Assembly: GCF_035917575.1 (NCBI RefSeq)
Contig: NZ_CP109090.1
Span: 2,232,001-2,296,000 of the forward strand
DNA length: 64,000 nucleotides
Source of the DNA: Streptomyces sp. NBC_01788
Lineage (GTDB): Bacteria > Actinomycetota > Actinomycetes > Streptomycetales > Streptomycetaceae
Direction: 5' to 3'
This document shows positions 49,762 through 58,684 of the stretch, piece by piece. How positions within the stretch are numbered: the first letter of the stretch is position 1; each line of letters begins with the position of its first letter. The translations under genes and the position numbers were made by a program. Below the pieces are notes generated by a model that saw nothing but the letters and a program-made list of their open reading frames with translations, ran no database searches and had not been told where the DNA came from.

Positions 49762-49928
49762 GTCGAACTGCTCCCTTTCCCTGCGGCAGCGCACGCGGCC
49801 GATTTGTCCGTCGCGGCGAGCGCGGCGGGTACGGTCGTGTCTCCCGCACCGGACGGGTTCCCCCCGGCGCCCGCGTACTCCTCCACGGATCCGCCGGTCC
49901 CCGCGCTCATGCCGCTGATCCCGGTCAT
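49758..49928 (-). CDS. 56-codon open frame between ABC ATPase and permease
   Basis: Read leftward, an ATG overlaps the ATPase stop (ATGA) and the frame ends at a TGA that overlaps the permease GTG. The translation is Gly/Ser/Ala-rich: MTGISGMSAGTGGSVEEYAG and so on, no membrane segment. It could be a small protein, or a remnant of the permease N-terminus in another frame. Coupling at both ends is the main reason to record it. Confidence 0.35.
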   Translation of the reverse strand: MTGISGMSAGTGGSVEEYAGAGGNPSGAGDTTVPAALAATDKSAACAAAGKGSSST

Positions 49929-50944
49929 GCCTTCACCAGCCCCTGCCGGGCGGCGCCGCCCAGCGCCAGGTACACGTCCTCCAGGCTGGGCGTGGTCAGC
50001 GTGAAGTCGTCCAGGGCGGCGAACGCGGCACCGCCGGTGACCGTGGCCACGGCGGCGCGGGCCTCCTCGGGCGCCAGCCGCAGCGTCCAGCGGCGGCCCG
50101 CCTCCACGGCCCGTTCCCTGAGCGCGGCGACCTCAGCCACCTCCAGGGGCGCCCGCTCCCGCCACACCAGTTCCACCCGCACCTCGCCGGAGACCCGCTC
50201 CTTGAGCCGGGCCGGGGTGTCGCAGGCGATGACCCGGCCCCGGTCCAGAACGGCGACCCGGTCCAGTACGGTCTCGGCCTCGATGACGTTGTGGGTGACC
50301 AGGACGACGGTCGTGCCGCGTTCGGCGCGCCGCCGGTCGACGGCGGACCACACCGCCCGCCGGGCCACCGGGTCCATTCCGGTGGTCGGCTCGTCGAGCA
50401 CCAGCAGCGGGCGCTCGCCGACCAGAGCGGCAGCCAGGCAGGCGAGCCGCCGCTGGCCACCGGAGAGCTTCTTCAGCGGGCGCCCGGCGATCGGGGTGAG
50501 GCCCAGTTCGTCGAGGACGGCGTCCCGCTCGGCACGCGCCTGCCGGAGGTCCAGGCCGCGCAGCCGCCCGGTGGTCTCGGCGGCGAGCGAGACGGTCAGC
50601 TCGTCCAGGGCGGTGGACTCCTGCCCGAGGTAGGCGAGGATCCGCGCGGCCCGCTCGGGGTGCGCCACGATGTCGTGGCCGAGGATCTCGACCGTGCCGC
50701 TGTCGGGGCGCAGCAGCCCGGTGAGCTGGCGTACGAGGGTGGACTTGCCGGCGCCGTTCGGCCCGAGCAGCCCGAAGATCTCGCCACGCCGTACGTCGAG
50801 CTCCACCGCGTCGGTGGCCAGCACCTCGGGCGTGCCGGGGGCACCGCGCCGGCCGCGCACCGCGGGGTAGGTCCGGGTCAGTCCGCGCACCGCGCACACG
50901 ATGTCGTCCCCGGGGCGAAATGCCTGTGCCGTGCGCGTACTCAC
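49925..50944 (-). CDS. ABC transporter ATP-binding protein
   Basis: 339 residues from a GTG. Walker A LLGPNGAGKST, Q-loop LGQES, signature KLSGGQRRLACLAAAL, Walker B LLVLDEPTTGMDP, and the His-loop VTHNVIEAE are intact. The C-terminal 90 residues are an extra domain, as in drug/exporter (DrrA-type) ATPases. It powers the permease encoded downstream. The cargo is unknown; no biosynthetic genes are nearby, so a drug, lipid or peptide is possible. Confidence 0.93.
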   Translation of the reverse strand: MSTRTAQAFRPGDDIVCAVRGLTRTYPAVRGRRGAPGTPEVLATDAVELDVRRGEIFGLLGPNGAGKSTLVRQLTGLLRPDSGTVEILGHDIVAHPERAARILAYLGQESTALDELTVSLAAETTGRLRGLDLRQARAERDAVLDELGLTPIAGRPLKKLSGGQRRLACLAAALVGERPLLVLDEPTTGMDPVARRAVWSAVDRRRAERGTTVVLVTHNVIEAETVLDRVAVLDRGRVIACDTPARLKERVSGEVRVELVWRERAPLEVAEVAALRERAVEAGRRWTLRLAPEEARAAVATVTGGAAFAALDDFTLTTPSLEDVYLALGGAARQGLVKA

Positions 50945-51015
50945 AAGGGACGAGGGTACGGGGTCGCGGAGCCCCGCTCGTCCTCGGGGCGTCCCGAACA
51001 GGCCCGGTACGCGGT

Positions 51016-52233
51016 TCAGTCGCCGGCGGGGGTGCGCTCGGTGGAGGTCCGTACGTCGATCTCCCGCCAGAACCCGGCGCGGATGGCGTACCGGTCGTGC
51101 TCGTCGATCTGGTCGTCCTTGTGCGCGAGCAGCCCGAAGCGGGCGGCGTAGCGCAGCAGCTCGCCGTCGACGCGGTGCGGGACGCGGGGGTACATCGACG
51201 ACAGTTTCTGCAGGTGCGACTGGTCGCCCAGCCGGTCCACCCAGCGCCTGGCGAAGACCTGTCCCACCTCGTACGGGTCGCCGCCGACCGTCGTGATGTC
51301 CTCCTCCCGGTCCGCCCACCGCTGCTCGGCCGTCGTCAGCTGGGCGAGCGTCGGCATGGAGGCTGCCTCAGGAGGCTCGGCGGGCGTGCCCGGCCGGTCC
51401 ACCCAGCCCCGGTCCGAGGACCAGCGCAGGGTCGCCGTGGAGGGGTGCTGCGCGGGCGGGGCGCCGGGGGCGCGCAGCGCGGCCAGGTCCTTGGGCGTGG
51501 GCACGCCCTTGGCGGCGGGCACCCGTTCCTCGGTGCCGCCGCGCCCCGGGGCGGCGGCCGGGTGCTCCCGCGGTTCGGCGCGGCTCTCGGTGCCCGGGCT
51601 GAGCGTGGACTCGGGCAGCGGCGCGGAGAGGATCGCGGCGATCTCGGGGCGGGGCGCGGGCGGCGGCGCGCAGACACCGCCGAGTTCCTTGGCGCGTACG
51701 GCCTTGGTGATCCAGGTGCGGTCCAGCACGCGCCGCTCGTCGGCCTCGGCGACCAGGTCCTCGGACTGGTTGTAGTCGCCGTCGGCGGCCTGCACCGCCC
51801 ACAGGTGTACGGCGACGCCGTGCTCCTTGGCGGCCATCATGCCGGGCAGCAGGTCGCCGTCGCCGGTGACGAGGACGACGTCGGAGCAGGCGCGGTTGCG
51901 GGCCAGTTCGGTCAGTTCGGCGTGCATCGCGGCGTCGACGCCCTTCTGCGCCCAGCGTCCGTCGCTGCGGGTGAGCGCGCCGAGCCGGACGGTGACCCGG
52001 GGCATCACGCGCAGCCGGCGGTGCTCGGGCTGCGGCACACGGTCGGGCGCGCCGTCGAACCAGTAGATGCGCAGCAGGGGCCGCTCGGTGTCGGACTCGG
52101 CCTGTTCACGCAGCCCCTGCACGAGAGCGGTGTGGTCGACGGTGATCCGGGACCGCGACGGCTCCCCGGCGAGGAGACTGGCCGCGGCGCCCAGCAGATA
52201 CCCGGCGTCCACCAGGACGATGCAGCGGTCCAC
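51016..52233 (-). CDS. NYN-domain (PIN-like) putative ribonuclease
   Basis: 405 residues. CIVLVDAGYLLGAAASLLAG starts the NYN domain; the acidic set includes D in VLVDAG, D in RIYWFDGAPD, VDAAMHAELTELA and VVLVTGDGDLLPGM. Such domains cut RNA. A proline-rich disordered linker (about 200-290) leads to a C-terminal helical part (TTVGGDPYEVGQVFARRWVD) resembling a winged-helix. GTG at 52233 is preferred because AAAGAGG lies 9 bases before it; a GTG three codons upstream (52242) is possible. Confidence 0.85.
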   Translation of the reverse strand: MDRCIVLVDAGYLLGAAASLLAGEPSRSRITVDHTALVQGLREQAESDTERPLLRIYWFDGAPDRVPQPEHRRLRVMPRVTVRLGALTRSDGRWAQKGVDAAMHAELTELARNRACSDVVLVTGDGDLLPGMMAAKEHGVAVHLWAVQAADGDYNQSEDLVAEADERRVLDRTWITKAVRAKELGGVCAPPPAPRPEIAAILSAPLPESTLSPGTESRAEPREHPAAAPGRGGTEERVPAAKGVPTPKDLAALRAPGAPPAQHPSTATLRWSSDRGWVDRPGTPAEPPEAASMPTLAQLTTAEQRWADREEDITTVGGDPYEVGQVFARRWVDRLGDQSHLQKLSSMYPRVPHRVDGELLRYAARFGLLAHKDDQIDEHDRYAIRAGFWREIDVRTSTERTPAGD

Positions 52234-52260
52234 GCGATCCACCCTCTTTCCGGGAGGTTG

Positions 52261-52296
52261 CTTCGGGATGTGCTTGGGGATGTACTTCGGGATGTG
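52261..52296. repeat. 12-bp tandem repeat, three copies
   Basis: CTTCGGGATGTG, CTTGGGGATGTA and CTTCGGGATGTG in a row, followed by a partial fourth unit (CTTCGAG). It lies 28 bases upstream of the NYN gene start, in its leader or promoter. Confidence 0.8.
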
Positions 52297-52481
52297 CTTC
52301 GAGTCTGCCCGAACCGGCCGGGGTTAACGGCCGGAACTCGATCTTCGGCGTGGCGTTTCGGGAGCCCGCACCCCGACGCCCCGCGTTACATACGGTAATT
52401 ATCCAACATGCGTTCATTGTCGGCCTATGTGAATCTGGTCCCGGCCCTGGCCCCGAGATCCCCCACAGGAGGCTGATCACC

Positions 52482-52661
52482 ATGGCCAAGAACCGCAAGC
52501 AGGACCGCAGCCGGCAGAAGACGTCCGTGGCCGCGAACGGCCCGCAGGAGACGGAGCAGTCCGTGTCGGAACCGCAGGCCGAGCATCACGCCCACGGACC
52601 GCAGACGAGTCCGACTGCCATGGCCCGCAAGGGACGTCAGAAACGCTTCGGCCACAACTGA
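52482..52661 (+). CDS. Small basic, disordered protein
   Basis: 59 residues: MAKNRKQDRSRQKTSVAANG, then a Gln/Glu/His-rich middle and a Lys/Arg tail (MARKGRQKRFGHN). AGGAGG lies 9 bases before the ATG, so it is clearly translated. Nothing in it suggests an enzyme; small KR-rich proteins of this kind are widespread in Streptomyces and may bind nucleic acid. It lies between the NYN nuclease gene (divergent) and dnaE (convergent), ahead of a strong terminator. Confidence 0.8.
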   Translation: MAKNRKQDRSRQKTSVAANGPQETEQSVSEPQAEHHAHGPQTSPTAMARKGRQKRFGHN

Positions 52662-52698
52662 CTCCGGTACATGGACTGTTGAGCAAGTGCGGTAATCG

Positions 52699-52737
52699 AC
52701 GAGGGGCGTACCCGATGCGCACGGGCACGCCCCTCGT
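52699..52737. terminator. Bidirectional terminator next to dnaE
   Basis: Stem ACGAGGGGCGT (52699-52709) with ACGCCCCTCGT (52727-52737); the loop pairs further through CCCG/CGGG. It separates the small basic-protein gene from the convergent dnaE. Confidence 0.9.
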
Positions 52738-52742
52738 TCATG

Positions 52743-55700
52743 TCAGCCCGCCAGGCAGGACGGGCCGAGCAGGACCTTCAGATCGCCGAACAGCGCCGGG
52801 TCCGGCTTGACCCGGTGCCGGTCCAGCCGTAGCACCGTCGTCCTGCTCGGCCCCTGGAGCCTGATGCGGACCTCGCTGTCGCCCTTGTGGTGGCTGAGGA
52901 TCTCGCCGAGGCGGCTCACCATGGGCGGGGTCACCTTCAGCGCCGGGATGGTGAGGATCACCGGGGCGTTGGCCCCGGCGTTCGACAGGTCGGGGATCAT
53001 CAGCTCCATCGCCACCAGGCGGGGCACGTCCTCCCGCTTGTCCAGGCGGCCCTTGACGAACACCACGGCGTCCTCGACGAGTTGCGTGGACACCAACTGG
53101 TAGGTCGCCGGGAAGAACATGCACTCGATGGAGCCGGCGAGGTCCTCGACGGTGGCGATCGCCCAGGCGTTGCCCTGCTTGGTCATCTTGCGCTGGAGGC
53201 CGGAGATGATGCCGCCGATGGTGACGACCGCGCCGTCGGCGTGCTCACCGCCGGTGAGCTGCGAGATGCCCGCGTCGGCCTTGTCCGCGAGCACGTGCTC
53301 GAGACCGAACAGCGGGTGGTCGGAGACGTAGAGGCCGAGCATCTCCCGCTCCTGGGCGAGCAGATACGTCTTGTCCCACTCCTCGGAGGCGAACTCCACG
53401 TCAAGGCCGAAGCCGGGCTCGCCGCTGGTCTCCTCGCCCATTCCGCCGAAGAGGTCGAACTGACCCTCGGCCTCCTTGCGCTTGACCGCGACGACGTTGT
53501 CGATCATCGGCTCGTACTGCGCGGTGAGGCCCTTGCGGGTGTGCCCCATCTCGTCGAAGGCGCCGGCCTTGATCAGCGACTCGGTGGTGCGCTTGTTGCA
53601 GACCACCGCCTCGACCTTGTCGAGGTAGTCGGGGAACGACGAGTACTTCCCCTTGGCCTTGCGGGACTTGATGATCGACTCGACGACGTTGGTGCCGACG
53701 TTGCGCACGGCGGAGAGGCCGAAGAGGATCACGTCGTCGCCCTGGGCGGCGAAGTTCGACTGGGACTCGTTGACGTTGGGCGGGAGCACCCGGATGCCCA
53801 TGCGGCGGCACTCGTTGAGGTAGACCGCCGACTTGTCCTTGTCGTCCTTGACGGAGGTCAGCAGGCCCGCCATGTACTCGGCGGGGTGGTTGGCCTTCAG
53901 ATAGGCGGTCCAGTACGACACCAGGCCGTACGCGGCCGAGTGGGCCTTGTTGAACGCGTAGCCGGCGAAGGGGACCAGCACGTCCCACAGGGCCTGGATG
54001 GCCTCGTCGCTGTAGCCGTTCTTCTGGGCACCGGCCTGGAAGATGGTGAAGTTCTTCGCCAGTTCCTCGGGCTTCTTCTTGCCCATCACGCGGCGGAGGA
54101 TGTCGGCCTCGCCGAGCGAGTAGCCCGCGATGATCTGGGCGGCCTTCTGCACCTGCTCCTGGTAGACGATCAGGCCGTAGGTGACCGCGAGGACCTCCTC
54201 GAGGGGCTCCTCGAGCTCCTTGTGGATCGGCGTGATCTCCTGGAGCTTGTTCTTGCGCAGCGCGTAGTTGGTGTGCGAGTCCATGCCCATCGGGCCGGGA
54301 CGGTAGAGCGCCGACACGGCCGAGATGTCTTCGAAGTTGTCGGGCTTCATCAGGCGCAGCAGCGAGCGCATGGGGCCGCCGTCGAACTGGAACACACCGA
54401 GTGTGTCGCCGCGCTGGAGCAGTTCGAAGGTCTTGGGGTCGTCCAGCGGGAGGCCGAGGAGATCGATGTCGATCCCCTTGTTGGACTTCACCATCTTGAC
54501 GGCGTCATCCATGATCGTCAGGTTGCGCAGGCCGAGGAAGTCCATCTTCAGCAGGCCGAGCGACTCGCAGCTCGGGTAGTCCCACTGCGTGATGGTCACG
54601 CCGTCGGTGTGCCGGACCCAGACGGGCACGTGCTCGGTGATGGTCTCGCTGGACATGATCACGCCTGCGGCGTGCACGCCCATCTGCCGGACCAGGCCCT
54701 CGACGCCCTTGGCGGTGTCGATGACCTTCTTCACGTCCGGCTCGTTCTCGTACATCCCCCGGATCTCGCCCGCCTCGTTGTAGCGCGGGTGCGAGGGGTT
54801 GGTGATGCCGTCCAGGTCGATGCCCTTGCCGAGGACGTCGGCGGGCATCGCCTTGGTGAGCCGGTCGCCCATCGCGTACGGGTAGCCCAGCACACGCGCG
54901 GAGTCCTTGATCGCGTTCTTGGCCTTGATCTTGCCGTACGTGCCGATCATGGCGACCTTGTCGGCGCCGTACTTCTCCGTCACGTACCTGATCACCTCGA
55001 CGCGCCTGCGCTCGTCGAAGTCGATGTCGACGTCGGGCATCGAGATGCGCTCGGGGTTGAGGAACCGCTCGAAGATCAGGCCGTGCGGGATCGGATCGAG
55101 GTCGGTGATGCCCATGGCGTACGCGACGATCGAGCCGGCCGCGGAGCCGCGGCCGGGACCGACCGCGATGCCGTTGTTCTTGGCCCACATGATGAAGTCG
55201 GCGACCACGAGGAAGTAGCCGGGGAAGCCCATCGAGATGATGACGTCCATCTCGTAGTCCGCCTGCTTCTGGCGGTCCTCGGGGATGCCGCCGGGGAAGC
55301 GGCGCTCCATGCCGCGGCGGACCTCCTCCTTGAACCAGGTGATCTCCGTGTAGCCGTCGGGGATGTCGAACTTCGGCATCAGGTTCTTCTCGACGAACAT
55401 GCCCGTGGTGTCGACCATCTCGGCGACCAGGAGCGTGTTGGCGCAGCCCTCCTGCCAGGCGTCCGAGGAGTCGATGGCGTACATCTCCTCGGTCGACTTC
55501 AGGTAGTAGCCGGTGCCGTCGAACCTGAAGCGGTCGGGGTCGGAGAGGTTCTTGCCGGTCTGGATGCACAGCAGGGCGTCGTGCGCGCCGGCCTCGTGCG
55601 CGTAGGTGTAGTGCGAGTCGTTGGTGACCAGGGGCGGGATGCCGAGCTTCCGGCCGATCTCCAGCAGGCCGTCGCGGACCTTGCGCTCGATGTCGATGCC

Positions 55701-56282
55701 GTGGTCCATCAGCTCCAGGAAGTAGCGGTCCTTGCCGAAGATGTCCTGGTAGTCGGCGGCGGCCTTCAGGGCCTCGTCGAAGTGGCCGAGGCGCAGCCGG
55801 GTCTGCACCTCGCCGGAGGGGCAGCCGGTGGAGGCGACGACGCCCTCGGACCACTGGGCGATCGTCTCCTTGTCCATCCGGGGCCACTTCTGCAGCCAGC
55901 CCTCGGCGTAGGCGTCGGAGGAGAGGCGGAAGATGTTGTGCAGGCCGGTCCTGTTCACCGCCCACATCGTCTTGTGGGTGTAACCGCCGGAACCGGAGAT
56001 GTCGTCGCGCTTCTGGTGCGGCTGGCCCCACAGGATCTTGCGCTTGTTGCGCCGGGACTCGGGGGCGACATACGCCTCGATCCCGATGATCGGGGTGATT
56101 CCGGCCTTCTTCGCGGTGTGGAAGAAGTCGTACGCGCCGTGGAGGTTGCCGTGGTCGGACATGGCGATGTGCGTCATGCCCATCTCGTTGCACGCGTCGA
56201 ACATGTCCTTCAGCCGCGCGGCACCGTCCAGCAGCGAGTACTGGGTGTGGACGTGCAGGTGCGTGAACGGCGGCTTCGACAC
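52743..56282 (-). CDS. dnaE: DNA polymerase III alpha subunit
   Basis: 1179 residues from a GTG with GGAGG 7 bases ahead. The PHP domain opens FTHLHVHTQYSLLDG with AMSDHGNLHGAYDFFH; the catalytic Asp pair is in MPDVDIDFDERRR and a third acidic residue is in the GLRNLTIMDD region. Fingers, beta-binding and OB-fold parts follow, ending with a C-terminal tail at GDLKVLLG. It is the replicative polymerase. Length fits actinobacterial DnaE1. It is transcribed leftward from a 222-base region shared with the DUF2252 gene. Confidence 0.97.
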   Translation of the reverse strand: MSKPPFTHLHVHTQYSLLDGAARLKDMFDACNEMGMTHIAMSDHGNLHGAYDFFHTAKKAGITPIIGIEAYVAPESRRNKRKILWGQPHQKRDDISGSGGYTHKTMWAVNRTGLHNIFRLSSDAYAEGWLQKWPRMDKETIAQWSEGVVASTGCPSGEVQTRLRLGHFDEALKAAADYQDIFGKDRYFLELMDHGIDIERKVRDGLLEIGRKLGIPPLVTNDSHYTYAHEAGAHDALLCIQTGKNLSDPDRFRFDGTGYYLKSTEEMYAIDSSDAWQEGCANTLLVAEMVDTTGMFVEKNLMPKFDIPDGYTEITWFKEEVRRGMERRFPGGIPEDRQKQADYEMDVIISMGFPGYFLVVADFIMWAKNNGIAVGPGRGSAAGSIVAYAMGITDLDPIPHGLIFERFLNPERISMPDVDIDFDERRRVEVIRYVTEKYGADKVAMIGTYGKIKAKNAIKDSARVLGYPYAMGDRLTKAMPADVLGKGIDLDGITNPSHPRYNEAGEIRGMYENEPDVKKVIDTAKGVEGLVRQMGVHAAGVIMSSETITEHVPVWVRHTDGVTITQWDYPSCESLGLLKMDFLGLRNLTIMDDAVKMVKSNKGIDIDLLGLPLDDPKTFELLQRGDTLGVFQFDGGPMRSLLRLMKPDNFEDISAVSALYRPGPMGMDSHTNYALRKNKLQEITPIHKELEEPLEEVLAVTYGLIVYQEQVQKAAQIIAGYSLGEADILRRVMGKKKPEELAKNFTIFQAGAQKNGYSDEAIQALWDVLVPFAGYAFNKAHSAAYGLVSYWTAYLKANHPAEYMAGLLTSVKDDKDKSAVYLNECRRMGIRVLPPNVNESQSNFAAQGDDVILFGLSAVRNVGTNVVESIIKSRKAKGKYSSFPDYLDKVEAVVCNKRTTESLIKAGAFDEMGHTRKGLTAQYEPMIDNVVAVKRKEAEGQFDLFGGMGEETSGEPGFGLDVEFASEEWDKTYLLAQEREMLGLYVSDHPLFGLEHVLADKADAGISQLTGGEHADGAVVTIGGIISGLQRKMTKQGNAWAIATVEDLAGSIECMFFPATYQLVSTQLVEDAVVFVKGRLDKREDVPRLVAMELMIPDLSNAGANAPVILTIPALKVTPPMVSRLGEILSHHKGDSEVRIRLQGPSRTTVLRLDRHRVKPDPALFGDLKVLLGPSCLAG

Positions 56283-56504
56283 GGTTCGGCCTCCATGGAC
56301 AACGTAGACGACGGGCTGCGGACAGTCCGGTGAACAGCGTCGAAGTCTATGCCCCGGCACTGACACGCGACCGCGTTCCAGCCGTACCTTCGGGCGGGAC
56401 GAGCACGGGCACTCCGCCGCACCGCCGGACGTTGGTGTGGGGGAACGCCCCTGCCGGACCCACTCCACACGTCACGCACCACCTGCACCAGGAGGCACTC
56501 CGCG

Positions 56505-57830
56505 ATGTCAGCGATGTCGGTCCCCCAGCTCAGCGACGAGCAGCGCGGCAAGGAGATCATCGCCGTCCTCGACACCGCCTTCGGCGAGCTCCTGGCCGAC
56601 GATCCGGACGCGCTCGGCATGAGGTTGCGGAGGATGGCGTCCTCGGCCCTCGCGTTCCACCGGGGCACGGCCTGTCTCTTCCACCACGACCTGAGCGGCG
56701 ACCGGCGGGGCGGCCCGTACCTGGACGACCGCACCTCGCGGGTGTGGATCCACGGCGACCTGCACGCGGAGAGCTTCGGCACCTACATGGACGCCGACGG
56801 CCGGCTGGTCTTCAGCGCCACCGGCTTCGACGAGGCGTATGTCGGCCCCTTCACCCTGGACCTCAAGCGGTTCGCCGCCTCCCTCGCCCTCGTCGGGTAC
56901 GCCAAGGCGCTCAGCGACGAGCGGATCACCGAGCTGGTGACGCTGTACGCGAGCGCGTACCGCGACCGGATCCACGCCCTGGCCACCGGCGCCAAGAGCG
57001 ACGAGGTGCCGCCCTTCACCCTCGACACCGCCGACGGCCCCCTTCTGGACACGCTGCGTGACGCCCGCTCGCTGACCCGTGCCGGGCTGCTGGAGTCGAT
57101 GACCGGGATCCGCGACTTCGAGCGCCGCTTCGCGCCCGGCGGCGGCGCGGTCGAGCTGGACGCCGCCACCCGCTACAAGGTCCTCGCGGCCTTCGACGGC
57201 TATCTGGAGACCCTGCCGGAGGCGTCGCTGGCCCGCCCGGAGTCCTACCGCGTCAAGGACGTCGTCGGCCGCCACGGGATCGACCCGGCCGGGCTGTCGT
57301 ACGACATCCTCCTGGAGGGGCCCAGCGACGCCCTGGAGCACGACGTGGTGATCTCCGTCCAGCGGGCCCGGAACCCGGCGGCCGCCCGGCACATCACGGA
57401 CCAGGCGATCCACGACCACTTCCAGCACGAGGGCCACCGCACGGTGGTCTGCCGCCGCGCCCTCCAGGCACACACCGACCCGTGGCTGGGCTGGACCGAG
57501 CTGGACGGCGCCGGCCGGCTGGTCACCGAGGTCTCGCCGTACGCCGTGGACCTCGACTGGGACGACATCGACGACCCGGAGGAGATCGCGCAGGTGGTCG
57601 CCGACCTGGGCCGGGCCACGGCCGCCATGCACGCGGCGGCGGACGACGCCTCGGGCGAGTCGCTGGTGCCGTTCTCCACCGAGCGGGCCATCGACGCGGC
57701 GATCGCGGGCGACGAGGAGGGCTTCGCGCCGCTGCTCGTCGACTTCGCGCACGCCTACGGCGCACGCGCGCGTGCCGACCACCGCGTCTTCGTGGAGCTG
57801 CTGCGCAACGGGGGGATTCCGGGTCTGTGA
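56505..57830 (+). CDS. DUF2252 kinase-like protein
   Basis: 441 residues. RGTACLFHHDLSGDRRGGPY and WIHGDLHAESFGTYMDADG recall aminoglycoside-phosphotransferase folds (HGDLHxxNFG), and FDEAYVGPFTLDLKRFAASL supplies the metal Asp. DUF2252 proteins are thought to be phosphotransferase-like, but no substrate is known. AGGAGG precedes the ATG by 9 bases. It is divergent from dnaE across a 222-base gap. Confidence 0.9.
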   Translation: MSAMSVPQLSDEQRGKEIIAVLDTAFGELLADDPDALGMRLRRMASSALAFHRGTACLFHHDLSGDRRGGPYLDDRTSRVWIHGDLHAESFGTYMDADGRLVFSATGFDEAYVGPFTLDLKRFAASLALVGYAKALSDERITELVTLYASAYRDRIHALATGAKSDEVPPFTLDTADGPLLDTLRDARSLTRAGLLESMTGIRDFERRFAPGGGAVELDAATRYKVLAAFDGYLETLPEASLARPESYRVKDVVGRHGIDPAGLSYDILLEGPSDALEHDVVISVQRARNPAAARHITDQAIHDHFQHEGHRTVVCRRALQAHTDPWLGWTELDGAGRLVTEVSPYAVDLDWDDIDDPEEIAQVVADLGRATAAMHAAADDASGESLVPFSTERAIDAAIAGDEEGFAPLLVDFAHAYGARARADHRVFVELLRNGGIPGL

Positions 57831-57878
57831 CGGATGGGCCGCACACAGGAACCCTTTAGGGGTCTCTTACCGGCCCGC

Positions 57879-58598
57879 ATGACAGACTCCTTTCTCGCTA
57901 TGGACATATCCGGGACCCGACTCAGAGCCGTGCGCGCGGCGCTGTTCACGGCTGTGGTCGTGACGCTCAGCACCGCGTCGCACGTGCTGCTGTCGCGGGT
58001 CCCGCTGCCGCTGAACACGGTGGCCGCGGTCGCGGCCGCCGTGTTCCTGCTCGCCTACGCCCTGGCCGGCCGCGAGCGCGGCTTCGGGCGGATCGCCGCC
58101 CTGCTGGTCCCCGTCGAGCTGGCCGCCGACACCGTCTTCACCACCGGCCAGCACCTGTGCTACGGCCCTGCGGGCGGCCCGGTCGCCGGTCCCCTGCGCT
58201 CGGTCGGCTTCGACGTGCTGTGCGGCGGGCACACCGACGTCGGCACCCCGCTGGCCCAGATGACCGGCGCCGACACCGGCCGGCTCACGGCCCTGCTCGC
58301 GCACGCCGACCCGGCCACGGCCTGGCTGCTGCTGGCCGCGCACATCGGCGTCGGCCTGCTCGCGGCCGGCTGGCTGCGGCGCGGCGAGCGGGCGCTCGCC
58401 CAGGTGCTGTGCGCGGTGGCCGCCACGACCTTCCGGCCGCTGCTGCTCGCGGTGGCGGCCGTCACGGTGCGCCGTGCCCGCCCGGCGGTCCGGCCGGCGC
58501 GTCCGGCGCCGCGGATCGCCGGGCTGCGCGCCCGCGTCCTCGTGTACTCCCTGGGACGGCGCGGACCGCCGTGCCCGGACGCCCTCGCGCTCGTCTGA
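57879..58598 (+). CDS. Polytopic membrane protein, function unknown
   Basis: 239 residues. Hydrophobic segments near LRAVRAALFTAVVVTLSTAS, TVAAVAAAVFLLAYALAG, TAWLLLAAHIGVGLLAAGWL and VLCAVAATTFRPLLLAVAAV; a loop has paired cysteines (HLCYGPAG and VLCGGHTD). A Pro/Arg-rich tail follows. The ATG at 57879 is used; a second one at 57900 (MDISGTRL) is equally possible, neither having a strong ribosome-binding site. It is directly ahead of the DsbA-like gene (86 bases), so the cysteines may relate to redox work. Confidence 0.7.
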   Translation: MTDSFLAMDISGTRLRAVRAALFTAVVVTLSTASHVLLSRVPLPLNTVAAVAAAVFLLAYALAGRERGFGRIAALLVPVELAADTVFTTGQHLCYGPAGGPVAGPLRSVGFDVLCGGHTDVGTPLAQMTGADTGRLTALLAHADPATAWLLLAAHIGVGLLAAGWLRRGERALAQVLCAVAATTFRPLLLAVAAVTVRRARPAVRPARPAPRIAGLRARVLVYSLGRRGPPCPDALALV

Positions 58599-58684
58599 GC
58601 GACGACCCCGGGCGCCCCGAGCACGACCAGTCCCCCCTTCGTACCCCGCGCACGAAGCTGCGCGTCCCACAGGAGAACACCACC

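Noticed and set aside
52887..56333. 1148-codon open frame on the + strand opposite dnaE
   Set aside because: Antisense shadow of dnaE; Val/Gly/Leu-rich without motifs.
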